From the NCBI GenBank assembly GCA_039720395.1, contig CM077824.1:18375046-18439045 (forward strand): a stretch of 64,000 bases of DNA. Direction: 5' to 3'. This document shows, in pieces, positions 47,571-59,389 of the stretch; position 1 is the first letter of the stretch; the number at the start of each line of letters is the position of its first letter. The DNA is from Liquidambar formosana (Eukaryota > Streptophyta > Magnoliopsida > Saxifragales > Altingiaceae). The position numbers were made by a program, and so were the translations under genes. The notes below the pieces were generated by a model, which saw nothing but the letters and a program-made list of their open reading frames with translations, made no database searches and had not been told where the DNA came from.

Positions 47571-49014
47571 TAGTCCCAAGTATACAATCCTAGAGGGGGG
47601 TGAATAGGGTTTATAGTCAAATAAAATTCTAATTAGCAAATAAAAATCAGATTATTGCAAGAATAAATAATATCACAAATATGCAATAATAAGGAGATAT
47701 AGAGAAAGAGAGAATACAAACGATTTTAACGAGGTTCGGCTCCCCGCCTATGTCCTCGCCTTAAGAGCTCGCTTGAGAATTCAAATCCATTATCTCAATC
47801 TTCTTCCAAGGTGAAGACCAAACCTTTACACAGCCACAAGTGTTCTTCCCCAAGCACTTGCACAAAGCCCTCTTTAAGAGCTTCAAAGTTAGGGTTTCCA
47901 CAACCTTTTAATATAAAATGATTTGATGATTATTTATGTACAATAAACTCTCCTCAAGAGTAGATAAACACTGATTTACAAGCTCACTCAACTAAAGATT
48001 GATCACAATGAATGCTCACTTAAGATTTCTAGGGTTTTGATGAAGATGACAATGAATGGTGTAGTTTTCTCACAATCCTTTATTCACAAATGAGTTCAAG
48101 TGTTGCTTTTATAGCCTTTGGGTCCAATATGACCGTTCCATAGCATTACATGCCGGGAAAAGTAGTTAGGAAGTATTAAATGCTTTAAATGGCTGTTTAA
48201 AAACTAGCCGTTATGTTTTTCCCGAAAGACTTGGTCAACTGAAAGTAGGTTTTGGTCAACTAAAAATTCCAGAGGACATAAAGAAATGCCTCAGACAAGT
48301 TGGTAGACTGAAAAGACCTTTTGGTCGACTGAAATGGCATTGTCTGAAAATAAGATTTTGGTCGACTGAAAATTCCAGAAGGACATTTTCCAGATGAAAT
48401 GCCTCAAACAAGTTGGTCGTCTAGAAAGATCTTTTGGTCGACTGAAATGGCAGTTTGGTCGTCTAAAAATGAGATTTTGGTCAACTGAAAATTCCAGAAG
48501 GGTGAAAGACTTGAAGAACAAGCCTAGAATTTCTTGGTCGTCTGAGATGGCACTTTGGTCGTCTAAAACCTTTTGGTTGACTAAAAAGAGCATTTGGTCG
48601 TCTGAAAGTTACTGTTTACGTCTAAAAGTTACTGTTTACAGGAAAAACAAATTTACAAAAGAAGTCCACTAACTTAACAGTTTATGACAAAAAACATTTT
48701 GTGTCTTTTGAAATAATTTTACCACTTTATAAAGACCTTGGAAACCAAAGTGAGCACATAATTGATCAATCTTTCACAAAGGTCCTAAACCATTCATAAA
48801 TCTAAGTTGAAAGATATAGCTTTGAGGTTCCATATAATTGTTCTTGTGACATGAGCTGTATAGCCTGCTTTGTGATTCTATTTGAGCCATTTTGGAAAGT
48901 GTACATTGTAATACCTGTCTCATCAAGAACTTCACTTGTCATTAGATACAAATCAAAACATCTAAACTTTGTTAATCATTAAAACAATTAGGGATTGAAC
49001 CCTTGGGGCCAACA
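47571..49014 (-). mobile_element. Probable solo LTR with TTGGTCGACTGAAA repeats
   Basis: On the minus strand it begins TGTTGGCCCCAAGGGTTC and ends with CTTGGGACTA beside an AT repeat. The flanks are both (AT)n, so a 5 bp duplication ATATA is possible but not decisive. The blocks 'aatcctagaggggggtgaatagggttt' (47587) and 'aacgaggttcggctccccgcctatgtcctcgcc' (47729) recur in LTRs of many plants. At 48230-48620 the motif TTGGTCGACTGAAA and variants occur about a dozen times. Confidence 0.65.
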
Positions 49015-50213
49015 ATATATATGTTTATTTTTGTAAGGAAAAAGCTAAATAGTTTAATTCTTTTTTTTCGAACTTGTTTGGCAACTAACCTAGTTATGTA
49101 CTTATTTCAGGGAGTAGTAACTTTTTTAAAAAATTATTTCATAAATAAATTGAACAGATAACATCGTGTTTAAATTCAAGAAATAAGAAATAAATTAAAA
49201 TAAATGTCATCCAACTCATTGAAAATATTATTCTAGGAGTGGGGAAGTTGGGTTTTTTTTATAAATTTTTTTCATAATATAAAAAATTAAATGAAATTAT
49301 GATAAATATACTTATTTTAAAATTTTCTCAATAAAAAATGTGCTTACTAAAACATGGGAATCCTCCTGGGTTGTCCTTTGTTGAGATGATGTTCTATTGA
49401 CCAGATAAGGTAGAATTTTTAACATCGTTACATATAGGATTTGGTTCTCTTAATGCCAGTTTTTGATAGTCTAGGAACCTCATTCGGTTTTATTATATTA
49501 TATTTTAATAAAAGTTTCTATGTGAGAAAACAAACAACTCCATAAATAAATAATTAAATAAAAAGAAAGGTATCCTCATAAAATATTTGTGAATTACGAT
49601 TTGTCAAAAACTTACACCAAAAAAAAAAAAAAAAACTCAAAAGTACTAATATCTAACAGAACTAAAATAGAACCCTACTGCGTTTGCAAGGAATCTTGTG
49701 GGTAGGGCATTCAGTAAGAATAGAGGTAAGAGAACCAAAGTTACAGAAATATATGAAGTACTTGACCCACATGGAAAACAGTATTTTCTATAACAATTAG
49801 AATAAACCCTAAAACCCTATATTTCGAAAAAGAAAAGAAGATGAGGGCTCTATTAAAATAGGTTGAAGCTACTATTAATGGAGAAAGTAGAATTTAGAAT
49901 CCCATTATTAATGAATAGATGATATGTGTTATGAAATAGAGTTAACTTATAATTCTGGATTTTATTTATTTATACGAATTATAGTTTCCTTAGAATTCAT
50001 ATTTATGTATGTGTTTTATATTTCTATATTTCCTATATATGTAGAAGGGTAATTGTGCATTTAAAATTTAAAATAAGGGTATGTTAGTCAATCAAAAGTT
50101 TTTTTCACATTCAACTTTTTATAGGTAATATATCTATATATATATATGGGCACACGTGCATTGTACATGAATATTATTTAAATAAAACAATTTAGAAATT
50201 TTATATCTATCTA

Positions 50214-50279
<66 letters not shown>

Positions 50280-51658
50280 TTGAACATAAAAATCTAATTA
50301 TTTGTTACTTTTGTGTTAATTTAACTTATTAGAGTAAACGCTCAACGCAATAGGTCAAAATTTCTTCAATTGTTAGGAGTTATGGTAGGAATAAAAGTTA
50401 GCTAGAACACATGCATAGTAGTAGAGGCTGTATAGAATTTATGAAGTGAACATAAATTGTGTTATCTTTTTTTCTTCTTTTTTGCTAGAAAATAAACATT
50501 CTTAATTGGTTAAATATGGGAGGCAAATAAATATTTAAAATTTAAAATTTAAAATAAAGATGTAATGGTCAATCAAAAGTGTTTCTAAAGTATAAACTTT
50601 TATAGGTAGTATATATATAATATAATTTAATATGTGATACAAGAGCATCTTTGAGGGAGGTAGCAAAAAAAAAAAAAAAAAAAAAAGTAACAAATCTGTC
50701 TTTTGCTACCTTATCTGGGCTGTGGCAATTTGCTACTTCAATTTGAGATGTGCATTCCAAACGGAAGTAGCGAACATAATTATTTTATTTTTATTTTCTA
50801 TATTTTATATTTTTGATGCTTTTAAATATTATTTAATTTATTTTTTTAATAAGTGAAATTGATCCCTCATAATATAGTTTTTCTTACTTTTTCTAAAAAA
50901 AAATTCTCAATTTTATTTTTATATGGTATCATCATCTACAATTTTTTTTGTTCACTTAGAGATTGAAAAGAGAGTGGAGATCGAGATTTTCATTTTATTT
51001 TTTTCCTCATTTCTTTGTTTTTTTTCCTTTTTCTTTTCCCCCTCCCTTCCCATCAACAACCAAATTCAAGCAAAATAATAATAATTATTATTATATACAT
51101 ATATGACCCATTCCAACAATTTCCACGTTACAATCAAAACACATTCAAGGGTTTTCCTAATCTACCCAAAATCCTCGAAAACAACCACCCCCAACCACAA
51201 AAAAATTTAACATTGTATAAATTCTCACCAAATTTCAAGAAATACATAATAAAAGTATAAAACACTCACACAACAGCCCCTTGAGATCCGGTATCATCTC
51301 CATGATGTGGATATTTGGTTTGTGACTGCGCTGGGAAGTAGGTGTGCCTCTAACAGGCCATTCTCGTTTGCTAAAGAATGAGAGAAAGAGGGAGATACGA
51401 AGTCAATGTGCTTTAGGATTATATGTATAGTAGTAAATGAAGTATTTGACTTAGGGTTTTCTTTGAATTCTTATTTGTGTTTTATATATTAAGGTATGTG
51501 TTTTAGAATATATTAAGGTATGTGTTTTAGAATTATAGTTTCCATATTGCTATATTTCTTATATATGCAAAAGGGTGGATAGTTGTGTATTTAAAAATTA
51601 AAATAAGGGCATATTAGTCAATCAAAAGTTTTTCTTACATTCATCTTTTTATAGGTAG

Positions 51659-51696
<38 letters not shown>

Positions 51697-51822
51697 TTAT
51701 TTATTTATTTATTTATTTCTGTATCCCCGCCGTGTCGTGTCTTAGTTTTTTTAGGATTTGCCGTGTTAGAGTGTCCATGTCATGTCGTACCTGTGTCCCG
51801 TGTCCGCGTCTGTACTTCTTAG
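49015..51822. other. AT-rich repeat-filled interior of the 5.2 kb TIR element
   Basis: Includes a long (TA)n run at 50214-50278, A-tracts at 49620-49635 and 50664-50686, and (TTTA)n at 51690-51716. Two diverged copies of the repeat also seen at 4017-4345 lie at about 49870-50125 and 51470-51660, each ending 'tttttataggtagtata'. 'cacacgtgcattgtacatg' at 50150 is a common repeat end. No gene; frames 50569-50760 and 51015-51260 have no family signal. Confidence 0.5.
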
Positions 51823-53119
51823 CCTAAGATTAATTAAATATTCATCCTCCTAATCAAATCACACCAACCCAATATCAAAGGTTGAGATTGAGATACATAT
51901 CTCAATTACATTATTGTAATGATTCAACATATCTCAATTACATTATTGCAATGATTCTACTTCTATTCTCTTACATTCCCCCTCAAATTCATGGGGATTT
52001 TAGTAAAAAATCTTTCTTGATTTGCCATTAAATCATCTTTCCACCATTAGATTCGACTAGCGAATATTGTTTGAATAGAAATTGAGAACAAAGATAAGCC
52101 TCATAGGCTAAAAAGGAGGGTTTTTACGAGCTAGGACTTCTTTGTGCCATGACATGCCTCAATGGACTAAACTTGGACTTTCCAAAGTCCTCAAGTTTTT
52201 TTTCCCTTGTTCTTCTTCTTCCTCTGAATGAACCATTAGTCCAAGGTTTTGAAACTCAATTGAACTTTTGTACAGGCGAAAAATTGATAACAAAGAGGAA
52301 CATCATAGATATCTGAATATAACAAGGCAACTTAGTTATTTGATGAGAGAATGGAGTATTTTATTTTATTTTTTTTCTTCTGGTGAAATACTAGAGATAA
52401 AAAATGAAACAAAAGTTTAAACTGGACGAAACACTGCCCGCCAAAAGCGTGGATGCTATTGAAGAAAAACTTAGGTCCGATTGACCCACTTTGATACCAT
52501 ATAGAAGAACTGAATTCTCATTGATAATAGATTCCTTGATTGCAAACCATCCTTGCTAAGGTCTAAACAGAAATCTAGACATAACATAATTATGGAAAGA
52601 AAATAATTTAGGCTTAATCAAATATTTATCCTCCTAATCAAATCACACCAACCCAATCTTAAAGATTGGGATTGAGATACGTATCTTAATTACATTATTG
52701 TAACGATTCAACATATCTCAATTACATTATTACAATGATTCTACTTTTATTCTCTTACAAACAAGAGGTTTTATCCTCTCCAGAAGCATAAGGTTATAAT
52801 TATATGTATGGAGGCTTGGTTATCTCGATAAGTTTCGCATTATATCATAGACTAGATTCAACTCAGAAAGATTCCAAGTAATTGATGCGGCACTGACCCA
52901 ACATTGTGCTCGGAAGTTGCACTCCCTCAAACACCATCATTTTGTAAATCTTAGATTTCAAGCTCCAACACAATGAGAAAATTATTGACCACTTCCAATT
53001 CACAAACTTGGGGCAGTCGGGGTTAGTTTTGCAAAAATCGTCGTAAAAGAACAGCAAAAGGCCCCCATTTCTTCTTACATGAAAGAGTCTCCATTCCAAT
53101 GCCCAATGCTTCATGCGGT

Positions 53120-55975
53120 CTAAGACACCATTGTTTCATACGTAGGATCGGTCAATGATTCCTTTTTGTTGTTGCTTGTAGAAATTTCTTTACCAGTGGG
53201 TCTTATCAGTTCATTGCCTAAAATTACTCCTTTCTTTTGAATATATTCCCATTTGTCTTGTAGCAGATAGAAGAAGACAATGAAAGAGACCTCTGCAGTG
53301 AAAATCATAGTCCATACCCTTATTCTCCTTGATGTCTTTATATGATATGCTTGTAGACCTGTATATATGTTGATTATTCCCAGTAGAGAAACTGCAGTTC
53401 CAAGTGTCCAATGCACGAAAAACCATACACTTCTTCGTTTAGTTCCCCTGTAGAAAAACAACAGAGAGTAGAATATTTATGGTAGACAGACGCACAAACA
53501 TTCACTCATATTCAGTATTCGCTGCTCATTTACTCTCATATTCAGGGTTAGTATATATTGACAAGGGGTGGTCACGGGTCGGGTCTGGGGTTCATCTACC
53601 TGCATCCACCCATGTCTTGTGGGGTGAATTAAATTTGCATCCACTTTTACCCATACAATCGGGTGGTTTTGACCCACATAACACATCGGATTGGCAGGTG
53701 GTTGCGGGTGGATTGGCGGATTAGAGTGAAAGTGAGAAAGTCTAAGATGCAGAGTGAGATTCACTATTCTTAGATAAGATGAGGACGACAATGGACGATG
53801 ACGGTGAGGACAACGGTCTATCATAGCGGTGATAATGATCATATTTTTTAGGATTTGGTAACTTATCTAAACTGTTGATTTTTAATAATCAACGGTCATG
53901 TTTTTTTCTCTTTTTTTAAAAAAAAAAAAATTATATAAGAGCATAAATTGATGAGTTGATAAAGTAAGAGACAGGGTCATCTTTTTTTGTCACGTGTCCA
54001 GTGTAATCTGAAGCACCAATGAGAAGTTGCCACATGTATAATCTAATCAAGTATAGAAATATGCCGGCGGGTAGGTTTGAATTGGTTTTTCTCTTTCAAA
54101 ACACCTAACCACCCGCGAAACCGCAAAAAAAAAAAAAAAAAAAAAAAAAACAAACTCCTCAACCACTACCCACCCACCCTATCAGTTGAATCTACCCAAT
54201 GCCTTCAGATAAGGTCGGATTAGGCAGTGTTAGCAGGTCAAGCGGGTGAGTGAGCACCCCTACTTCATGCACCCAACAAACATACATAGGTTTGTCCAAG
54301 ATGCAGAAAGCAATTTGAAATGCTCTCATATAGTTATTTAAACCGTAAACCAATCGTAATGCTTTTTAAAATAACTATGTACAATTCTTGGAAAGATGGA
54401 AACTAAGGACAGCAAACGTGAGAGGTAAATTCTGTTTAAAATTTTAAGTTCTGTTTCATTTAGTTGCTAGGAAGACTGGCAGAGAAAAGGACATCGATCA
54501 GTGATATTTTACAACTATTTGATGTCAAATGGTAAATGAAGGATTTAATTTTTTTTTTTTTTTCCTTTTCTTCTGTCTTCTCAACAACCAAATAAAGCTT
54601 TATAATAATAAAAAATTGTAAAAGAAAAATAAATAGAGGGGAAACAGAACTAGTCCATGCTGACATGATTTTGAATCAAGTAGACCCGAAAATGGCATAA
54701 TTCAATTGAAAATGAAAATTGTCCCAATTGGATGGAATCAGATGGTTTACCTTTGTGGCCTTAAAACTCCGATCAAGGCTTGCAGCCATACAGCACCATA
54801 AAGTGCTACCCCTATCCTCTGATGATTATTGTTAAAGGAGTTCTCAAAATTCTTGATGGACATTACTGCTCCTGCTGTAACAAGAAGTACCGAAAGCATC
54901 TGTTGAAGAAAATATACCCTTTCAATATATGAAAGAAAAGTCACGTGGTAATAGTATTGGTAGCAGTAGTAACTGTGAAGTCATGTAGTAATTAATTAGA
55001 TCAGCTAAAGAGGGTTAAGGGTCTGCTCGTGCTCGTAGTTCGACTAATAATGGTGATGATAATGATAATAGTAATATAGACACAAATTATATATATAACA
55101 CCTAACATCATGATTATGTTACAAAACCATGCTCATTTCTATCAATTTCTTAATTATCAACTAGAAATATAATATCACTGCTATTTCTTTCTCTCCAAGC
55201 ATTCATGATAATGGTGTTAAATTAGTCATCAACAAACTGGGGGCTGGATATAATTAGTATTTGCAAATCAGGAGTCATTTCAGCTCTATTTCTCTTTTGC
55301 TATCATTAAAAGTTAAAAGTGGGGTATCCACATCTAGTAAACAAAGTTCAAATATTTACTGATAACTTTCTGTAACTCTGTAGAGATATTGTTCGTCAAG
55401 TGAATAAATAATAAAAATAAAAATAAAACCTCATTGCTTTTTCGATTGTCAGAAAATATGAAAATATATGTAACAGAAGAACAGGATGAACTTGCCTGTA
55501 AAATAGCATGCACATAGAAAAGAATTTTGAGCCTTCTTCCACATTCCTCTCTATTTGACATCCTGATAGTAAGTATTCCAACAGGCATCAAGAACCCCAT
55601 GGAAGCCCAGAGGAGAAACCCATGGAGTGTAATTTCAGAAGACAGTTTAGGACTTGGCTGCAATTATAACCAAAACTCAGTTAGTGACAAAGTCAAATTT
55701 TTAACACACTGATTTCTAAATGTTGTTAGATTTTTTTATCGGTTATATACCAACTCGAACTTTTGAAAGGCTAAAGAACTTGAGCATGCAAGTTAATTCA
55801 TGGTTTCAAAACGAAATCTAGATTGAAAATGAATTACCTTGTGATTGCTATGTTTGTTGCCCGTGTGACTGCTAACTGTTTTCACATGTTCTTGAGATGA
55901 GTTGACAAATGGTATTAGAAGAATGAGAAAACATGCATGAATGGTTAAAGACACCAGCTTCTGCAGAATTCCCAT
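53120..55975 (-). CDS. Cytochrome b561 domain-containing protein
   Basis: The CDS joins 55975-55838, 55657-55496, 54899-54751 and 53447-53120 (258 residues), all in phase. Cytochromes b561 are membrane haem proteins that pass electrons across membranes, often from ascorbate. Residues 1-27 form a signal peptide ([20 protein letters not shown]). Four candidate haem-ligand histidines are seen: H58 (LHGFLLW), H96 (FYVHAIL), H126 (NNNHQRIG) and H162 (FFVHWTLG), each near a hydrophobic span. Five spans are likely: about 57-78, 92-113, 128-146, 158-180 and 195-212. There is no DOMON domain, so it belongs with the short plant At2g30890/At4g18260-like group. Intron 2 uses a GC donor (CAG/GCAAGT at 55495); the others are GT-AG. 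I start at 55975; upstream ORF sequence is a (CT)n leader, not protein. Confidence 0.92.
53563..54262. mobile_element. hAT-like TIR element in the b561 gene intron 3
   Basis: Left 'aggggtggtcacgggtcggg' is matched by the inverted right end 'aggggtgctcactcacccgc'. This 'AGGGGTG' end is typical of plant hAT elements. About 700 bp, with an A-tract of ~25 at 54124-54150, no transposase. I could not find a matching 8 bp duplication. Confidence 0.6.
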
Positions 55976-56077
55976 TCTTTCGTCTCTAAGAAAAAACAAG
56001 CAGTGGGATGAGAAAGAGGAAAACCAGTGCACCACCACAATTTGGAAGGTCTTCTTGAAAACTAGCCAAACCCGTTT

Positions 56078-56082
56078 GATTC

Positions 56083-56121
<39 letters not shown>
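56078..56121. repeat. (CT)n microsatellite, 5' leader of the b561 gene
   Basis: On the minus strand this is a (GA)n run about 100-145 bp upstream of the ATG at 55975. GA-rich leaders are common in plant genes and can bind GAGA-type (BBR/BPC) factors. Confidence 0.8.
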
Positions 56122-56122
<1 letters not shown>

Positions 56123-56129
56123 GCTCTCC

Positions 56130-59080
56130 CAAAGTAGTATCAGCAATTCAGCATTATATCCTTTCTCTGGTACCCATTTGAACAATTTTTTATTTTGGAA
56201 GAGGCCATTTGACGAAAGTAACACCAAGTTGATGTAGTCTACACTTCCAGAAACTGCACCATCTTCTCTGTATAGTGCAACCAAAGCGGGATCCTTTGGA
56301 TTGATATCTGTGGGTATTCCATTGAGTTGATGGTTTAGGTGAGCAGATTTAAGTAAGAAAAGAAGTGGGGAATGGGCATAGATTGCATTTTCAACCTTGT
56401 GGGGTTCACTCTAACAGGCTTTTCGGTTTGATGGAAGGGAATATAGAGCTTCAGATTTTGATGGAGAGATTTGAAAAGAGGGTAAAGTGGGTCAGTAGAC
56501 TGCACTAGTAAAACATTATCTTCTGCTCTCCCACTACTGAGTATGCACTATAAGGTATGCTTGAATATAATCTGATGCACATAAGGCACCATGCTTTGCA
56601 TTTCAAGAAACAGTTCTGTTCTAGGCATTAAACATCCCTTTTCTTTTTTTTTTTCTTTGTATTAGAATCATAAGCCCAGCTGGCTTTCACTATAATACAA
56701 AAGCAAATATCATATGATCCAACACTTTTTTGTCCAAACACATGTGACTTGTTTTCAACGTAATATATAAAAAATTTATTTTCTTTTGTTTTTTTTTTTT
56801 TGGTACTATTTTTCTTTTGTTTTTAGGTATATGGAAAATGGTTCGCATTATATCGAAGGTATGAGTGCATGCATGCTAATCTAGCTTGCTTTTGTCTCTA
56901 GATTATATAAGTACATACTGGATCCCCTGCAATGACCCTATATTGATGGTAAAGAAGAGCATTGACAACCAATTTAACTGTATTTTAATGTGCAGCTGCA
57001 CTGGATTGTTAATGGGTAGTATCATTGTAACATGATGAATCAGAAGGTTAATGATTTTCTCTTTGCTGGGAATTCTCCCTGCATCATCACTACAGATTTA
57101 ACAAACCTGTTATGAATTACATGACGCTATAATAAATTCAAATCTAGTTTTTTTCTTTTTTTCTTTTAGTAGTCACTTAAAAAAACACAGAACAAATAGA
57201 AGGATAAGTAGAGAAAGAACATTTCAGAATAGTATATGATACAGGGGGGACCAAGACGACCTAAATCATACAACTTTTGGTGTGGGAAATCTAATAGTGA
57301 TTCTAAAAAGCTCCTCATGGTCGGTCCCTAATTGAATGCAGGCACTCGATTTCTTGAAAATAATTATGATTATTTGGAACCTACATAGTTTTTTAATGTC
57401 TGTAATATCATCACAGAGAGAGAGAGAGAGAGAGCGAGAGGGGGGGGTGTACTGTACATATATATGGTCGACCGACCCATACAGCAATTCAGACTGTTAA
57501 AAATCTGTGGTGTGGTTGGTGGACTTGCTGTCCATCCACCCATCACCCATGCAAGAAAAGACTGTTTGAAGTAGGGTCCAAGTGTCCAAATTTCCAACCA
57601 CCTATGCTAGGATGTGGAACATTAAAATTTTTTAGCATGCTACCAAAAGGATATTACCAAGCTACAAGGTGAAATCAATCAATTTGAGTAGGGCTTCTTA
57701 GAGTAAGAATACCAGTGAGACATTAGTCTATTACTATTATTGCTTTAGTTATATGAAATTATGTCAAACTCGATATTTAAATAATCGATGTGGGATGTAG
57801 GACTAACAATAGCCATATCACATGGATAACAAGAACAGACTCACAAACAAAACGGCCCAAAAATGATATGCTGTAATATCATGGTAAGTTTCTAACTTAA
57901 AAATCTAATTGTTAAGTGAAAGACTTAAACAGATATATGAAGTTATATCAAATTTAATATTTAATTGATGTGGAATGTAAAACTTCTCAATAGTCCTTTC
58001 AAACTTGATTACCATACCAAGGATTTCTTGTGATTAAGGCTCAGCTCACGAGTCTCATTCTCTGCCCATAATCGAAGAAAAGCCACGAGGAAGTAGCTTA
58101 GATTGTTGGCAGCACCAAATTAGGACTAATTTGTGGCTGCATAGCTTCTCCAAGCAGCAGCTTATTAGATTATATGAAAGAATATATTATGGCAAAGAAC
58201 TCCATTCCACCATCACATATCAAATGGGTCCACGTCGATCATTCAGACTTTACACATGAGCCAATGATAAAAATTTTCCCATTCTTGTTGGCATGTCACA
58301 TGTGAATTCAGCAGCATTGTCCACCAAACAATCATGAGCCTGAAAGAAAATAATCAGTGTAATTCCAACTAAAATGGGGTCATTTAGTTGAAAAGCAGGG
58401 CCAAAGTGGATCAGAGCGCGCTCTCACCCTATGGTAATTCTTTATTAGGAATGAATGAAGAGGCTGTCTCTTTGACAAATTGTCTTTGAAGAATACTCAA
58501 GTGGTGGTGTTTTAAGAAAATTTTTATTGATTAGATGCTCTCTAACAACCTCCATTTTGTGGAGAGGATACATCTCGATTGAAGAGGGATAACATTGCGG
58601 GGACCGACGAGTGCATGGAATTTTTCCATGCCACGTAAGGGGAATTGCGACAAGTGTAGCAAGTTAAATGGCCAATAACAACACCTGCGATTTTCTTTTT
58701 ATTTTGTGGAAAATGCTAGAGCACCCATCTTAAATCACCCGTCTCTTATCACCCACCCTATATGTCATATAAGTGGATAGATAAAAAGGTGAAAAATGGG
58801 AGTCAATAAATAAATAAATAAATAAATAAAAGAGAGAGAGAAATTGACACATATGATGGATGGTGAAAGTGGATTTAAGATGAGTGGTATAACATTACTT
58901 TTTTTTTTTTTTTTAAATTTATAAATAGTCTCTTTTATCTCTTTTATCTCTAAGAGAGAGAAAGTGATAGAAGCATTAAAGCAATGAAACCATTTTTAAC
59001 TAAGTTTGTTGAAGCATTTTCCTTTCTTTTCCCTCTTACTTTGTTACTTTTCCTCTACATATTTCAAACATTCAATTATT
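56130..59080. other. Intergenic DNA upstream of the b561 gene
   Basis: No gene. A (GA)n run with a G-tract is at 57414-57449. A diverged direct repeat is at about 57749-57800 and 57937-57985 ('atatgaa(a/g)ttat(g/a)tcaaa...gatgtgg(g/a)atgta'). An (AAAT)n run is at 58806-58829 and a T-tract at 58898-58914. Frames 57266-57487 and 57370-57597 have no family signal. Confidence 0.45.
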
Positions 59081-59094
59081 CAAAACAACCTCTA

Positions 59095-59389
59095 AGAGCA
59101 TCTCGAAGGGTATTAGCTATTTTTTAGCTACTTTAGCTAGTAAAATAACCTTTTTTGAAATAGCTAGTTAGCATTCCAAGTGAATAGTTCAAGGGTACTA
59201 GCTACTTTTTTAATTATTTCAAATTTTTTATTAAAAGTCTTTATTTTTTTAAACATTTGGTGGAGAAAGAAAGAGGGAATGGTATATAGAAGTGTCACTT
59301 TTTTTAAACTAAAAATAGATTAGCTAGTAAACATTCGCTAAAATAGCCAAAAGAGTTAGATAGCTAAGACCCTTGGACATGCTCTAGAG
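59095..59389. mobile_element. ~295 bp MITE with GAGCAT ends
   Basis: Left 'gagcatctcgaagggtattagcta' is mirrored by the complement of the right 'tagctaagacccttggacatgctc'. The 'AGAGCATCTCCAAxGG' ends are widespread in plant genomes. The interior is AT-rich and non-coding. Confidence 0.7.

Larger units (their letters stand above)
46617..51822. mobile_element. 5.2 kb TIR element nested in the TRIM 3' LTR
   Basis: The direct repeat CCTAAGAT (46609-46616 and 51823-51830) is exactly where the two LTR halves rejoin. The ends are only partly inverted: CTATATTGCATGGACACGC on the left, CTAAGAAGTACAGACGCGG read inward from the right. Both are followed by runs of 'GACACGG'-like units, common in plant TIR transposons. 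No transposase was found. It contains an exon-like fragment (47017-47117), a solo LTR (47571-49014) and AT-rich repeats. Confidence 0.75.
46515..52759 (-). mobile_element. TRIM-like LTR retroelement, split by a 5.2 kb insertion
   Basis: The element reads on the minus strand. The 5' LTR is about 52501-52759 (starts TGTAAGAGAATA). A primer-binding site TGGTATCAAAGTGGG follows at about 52485-52499, resembling the initiator-Met tRNA complement. A non-coding interior of ~500 bp follows. A polypurine tract (TTTGAGGGGGAA, about 51977-51990) precedes the 3' LTR, which is split into 51976-51831 and 46616-46515. Target duplication AACAA flanks the whole (46510-46514 and 52760-52764). Without the insertion it is about 1.04 kb with no coding capacity, the definition of a TRIM. 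Confidence 0.85.

Noticed and set aside
48394..48672. 92-codon frame with repeating FGRLK-like words
   Set aside because: It is produced by the short repeat array in an LTR, with no start context or homology.
50214..50278. Long TA palindrome as a possible origin or CRISPR-like array
   Set aside because: It is a plain (TA)n microsatellite; there are no spacers, and the genome is plant nuclear.
55976..56284. Long N-terminal extension of the b561 protein
   Set aside because: It would translate the (GA)n leader as an Arg-Glu run; the signal peptide begins at the ATG at 55975.
57414..57449. (GA)n/G-tract as a regulatory element of a gene
   Set aside because: No gene start is nearby in either direction within 1.4 kb, so only a simple repeat is supported.
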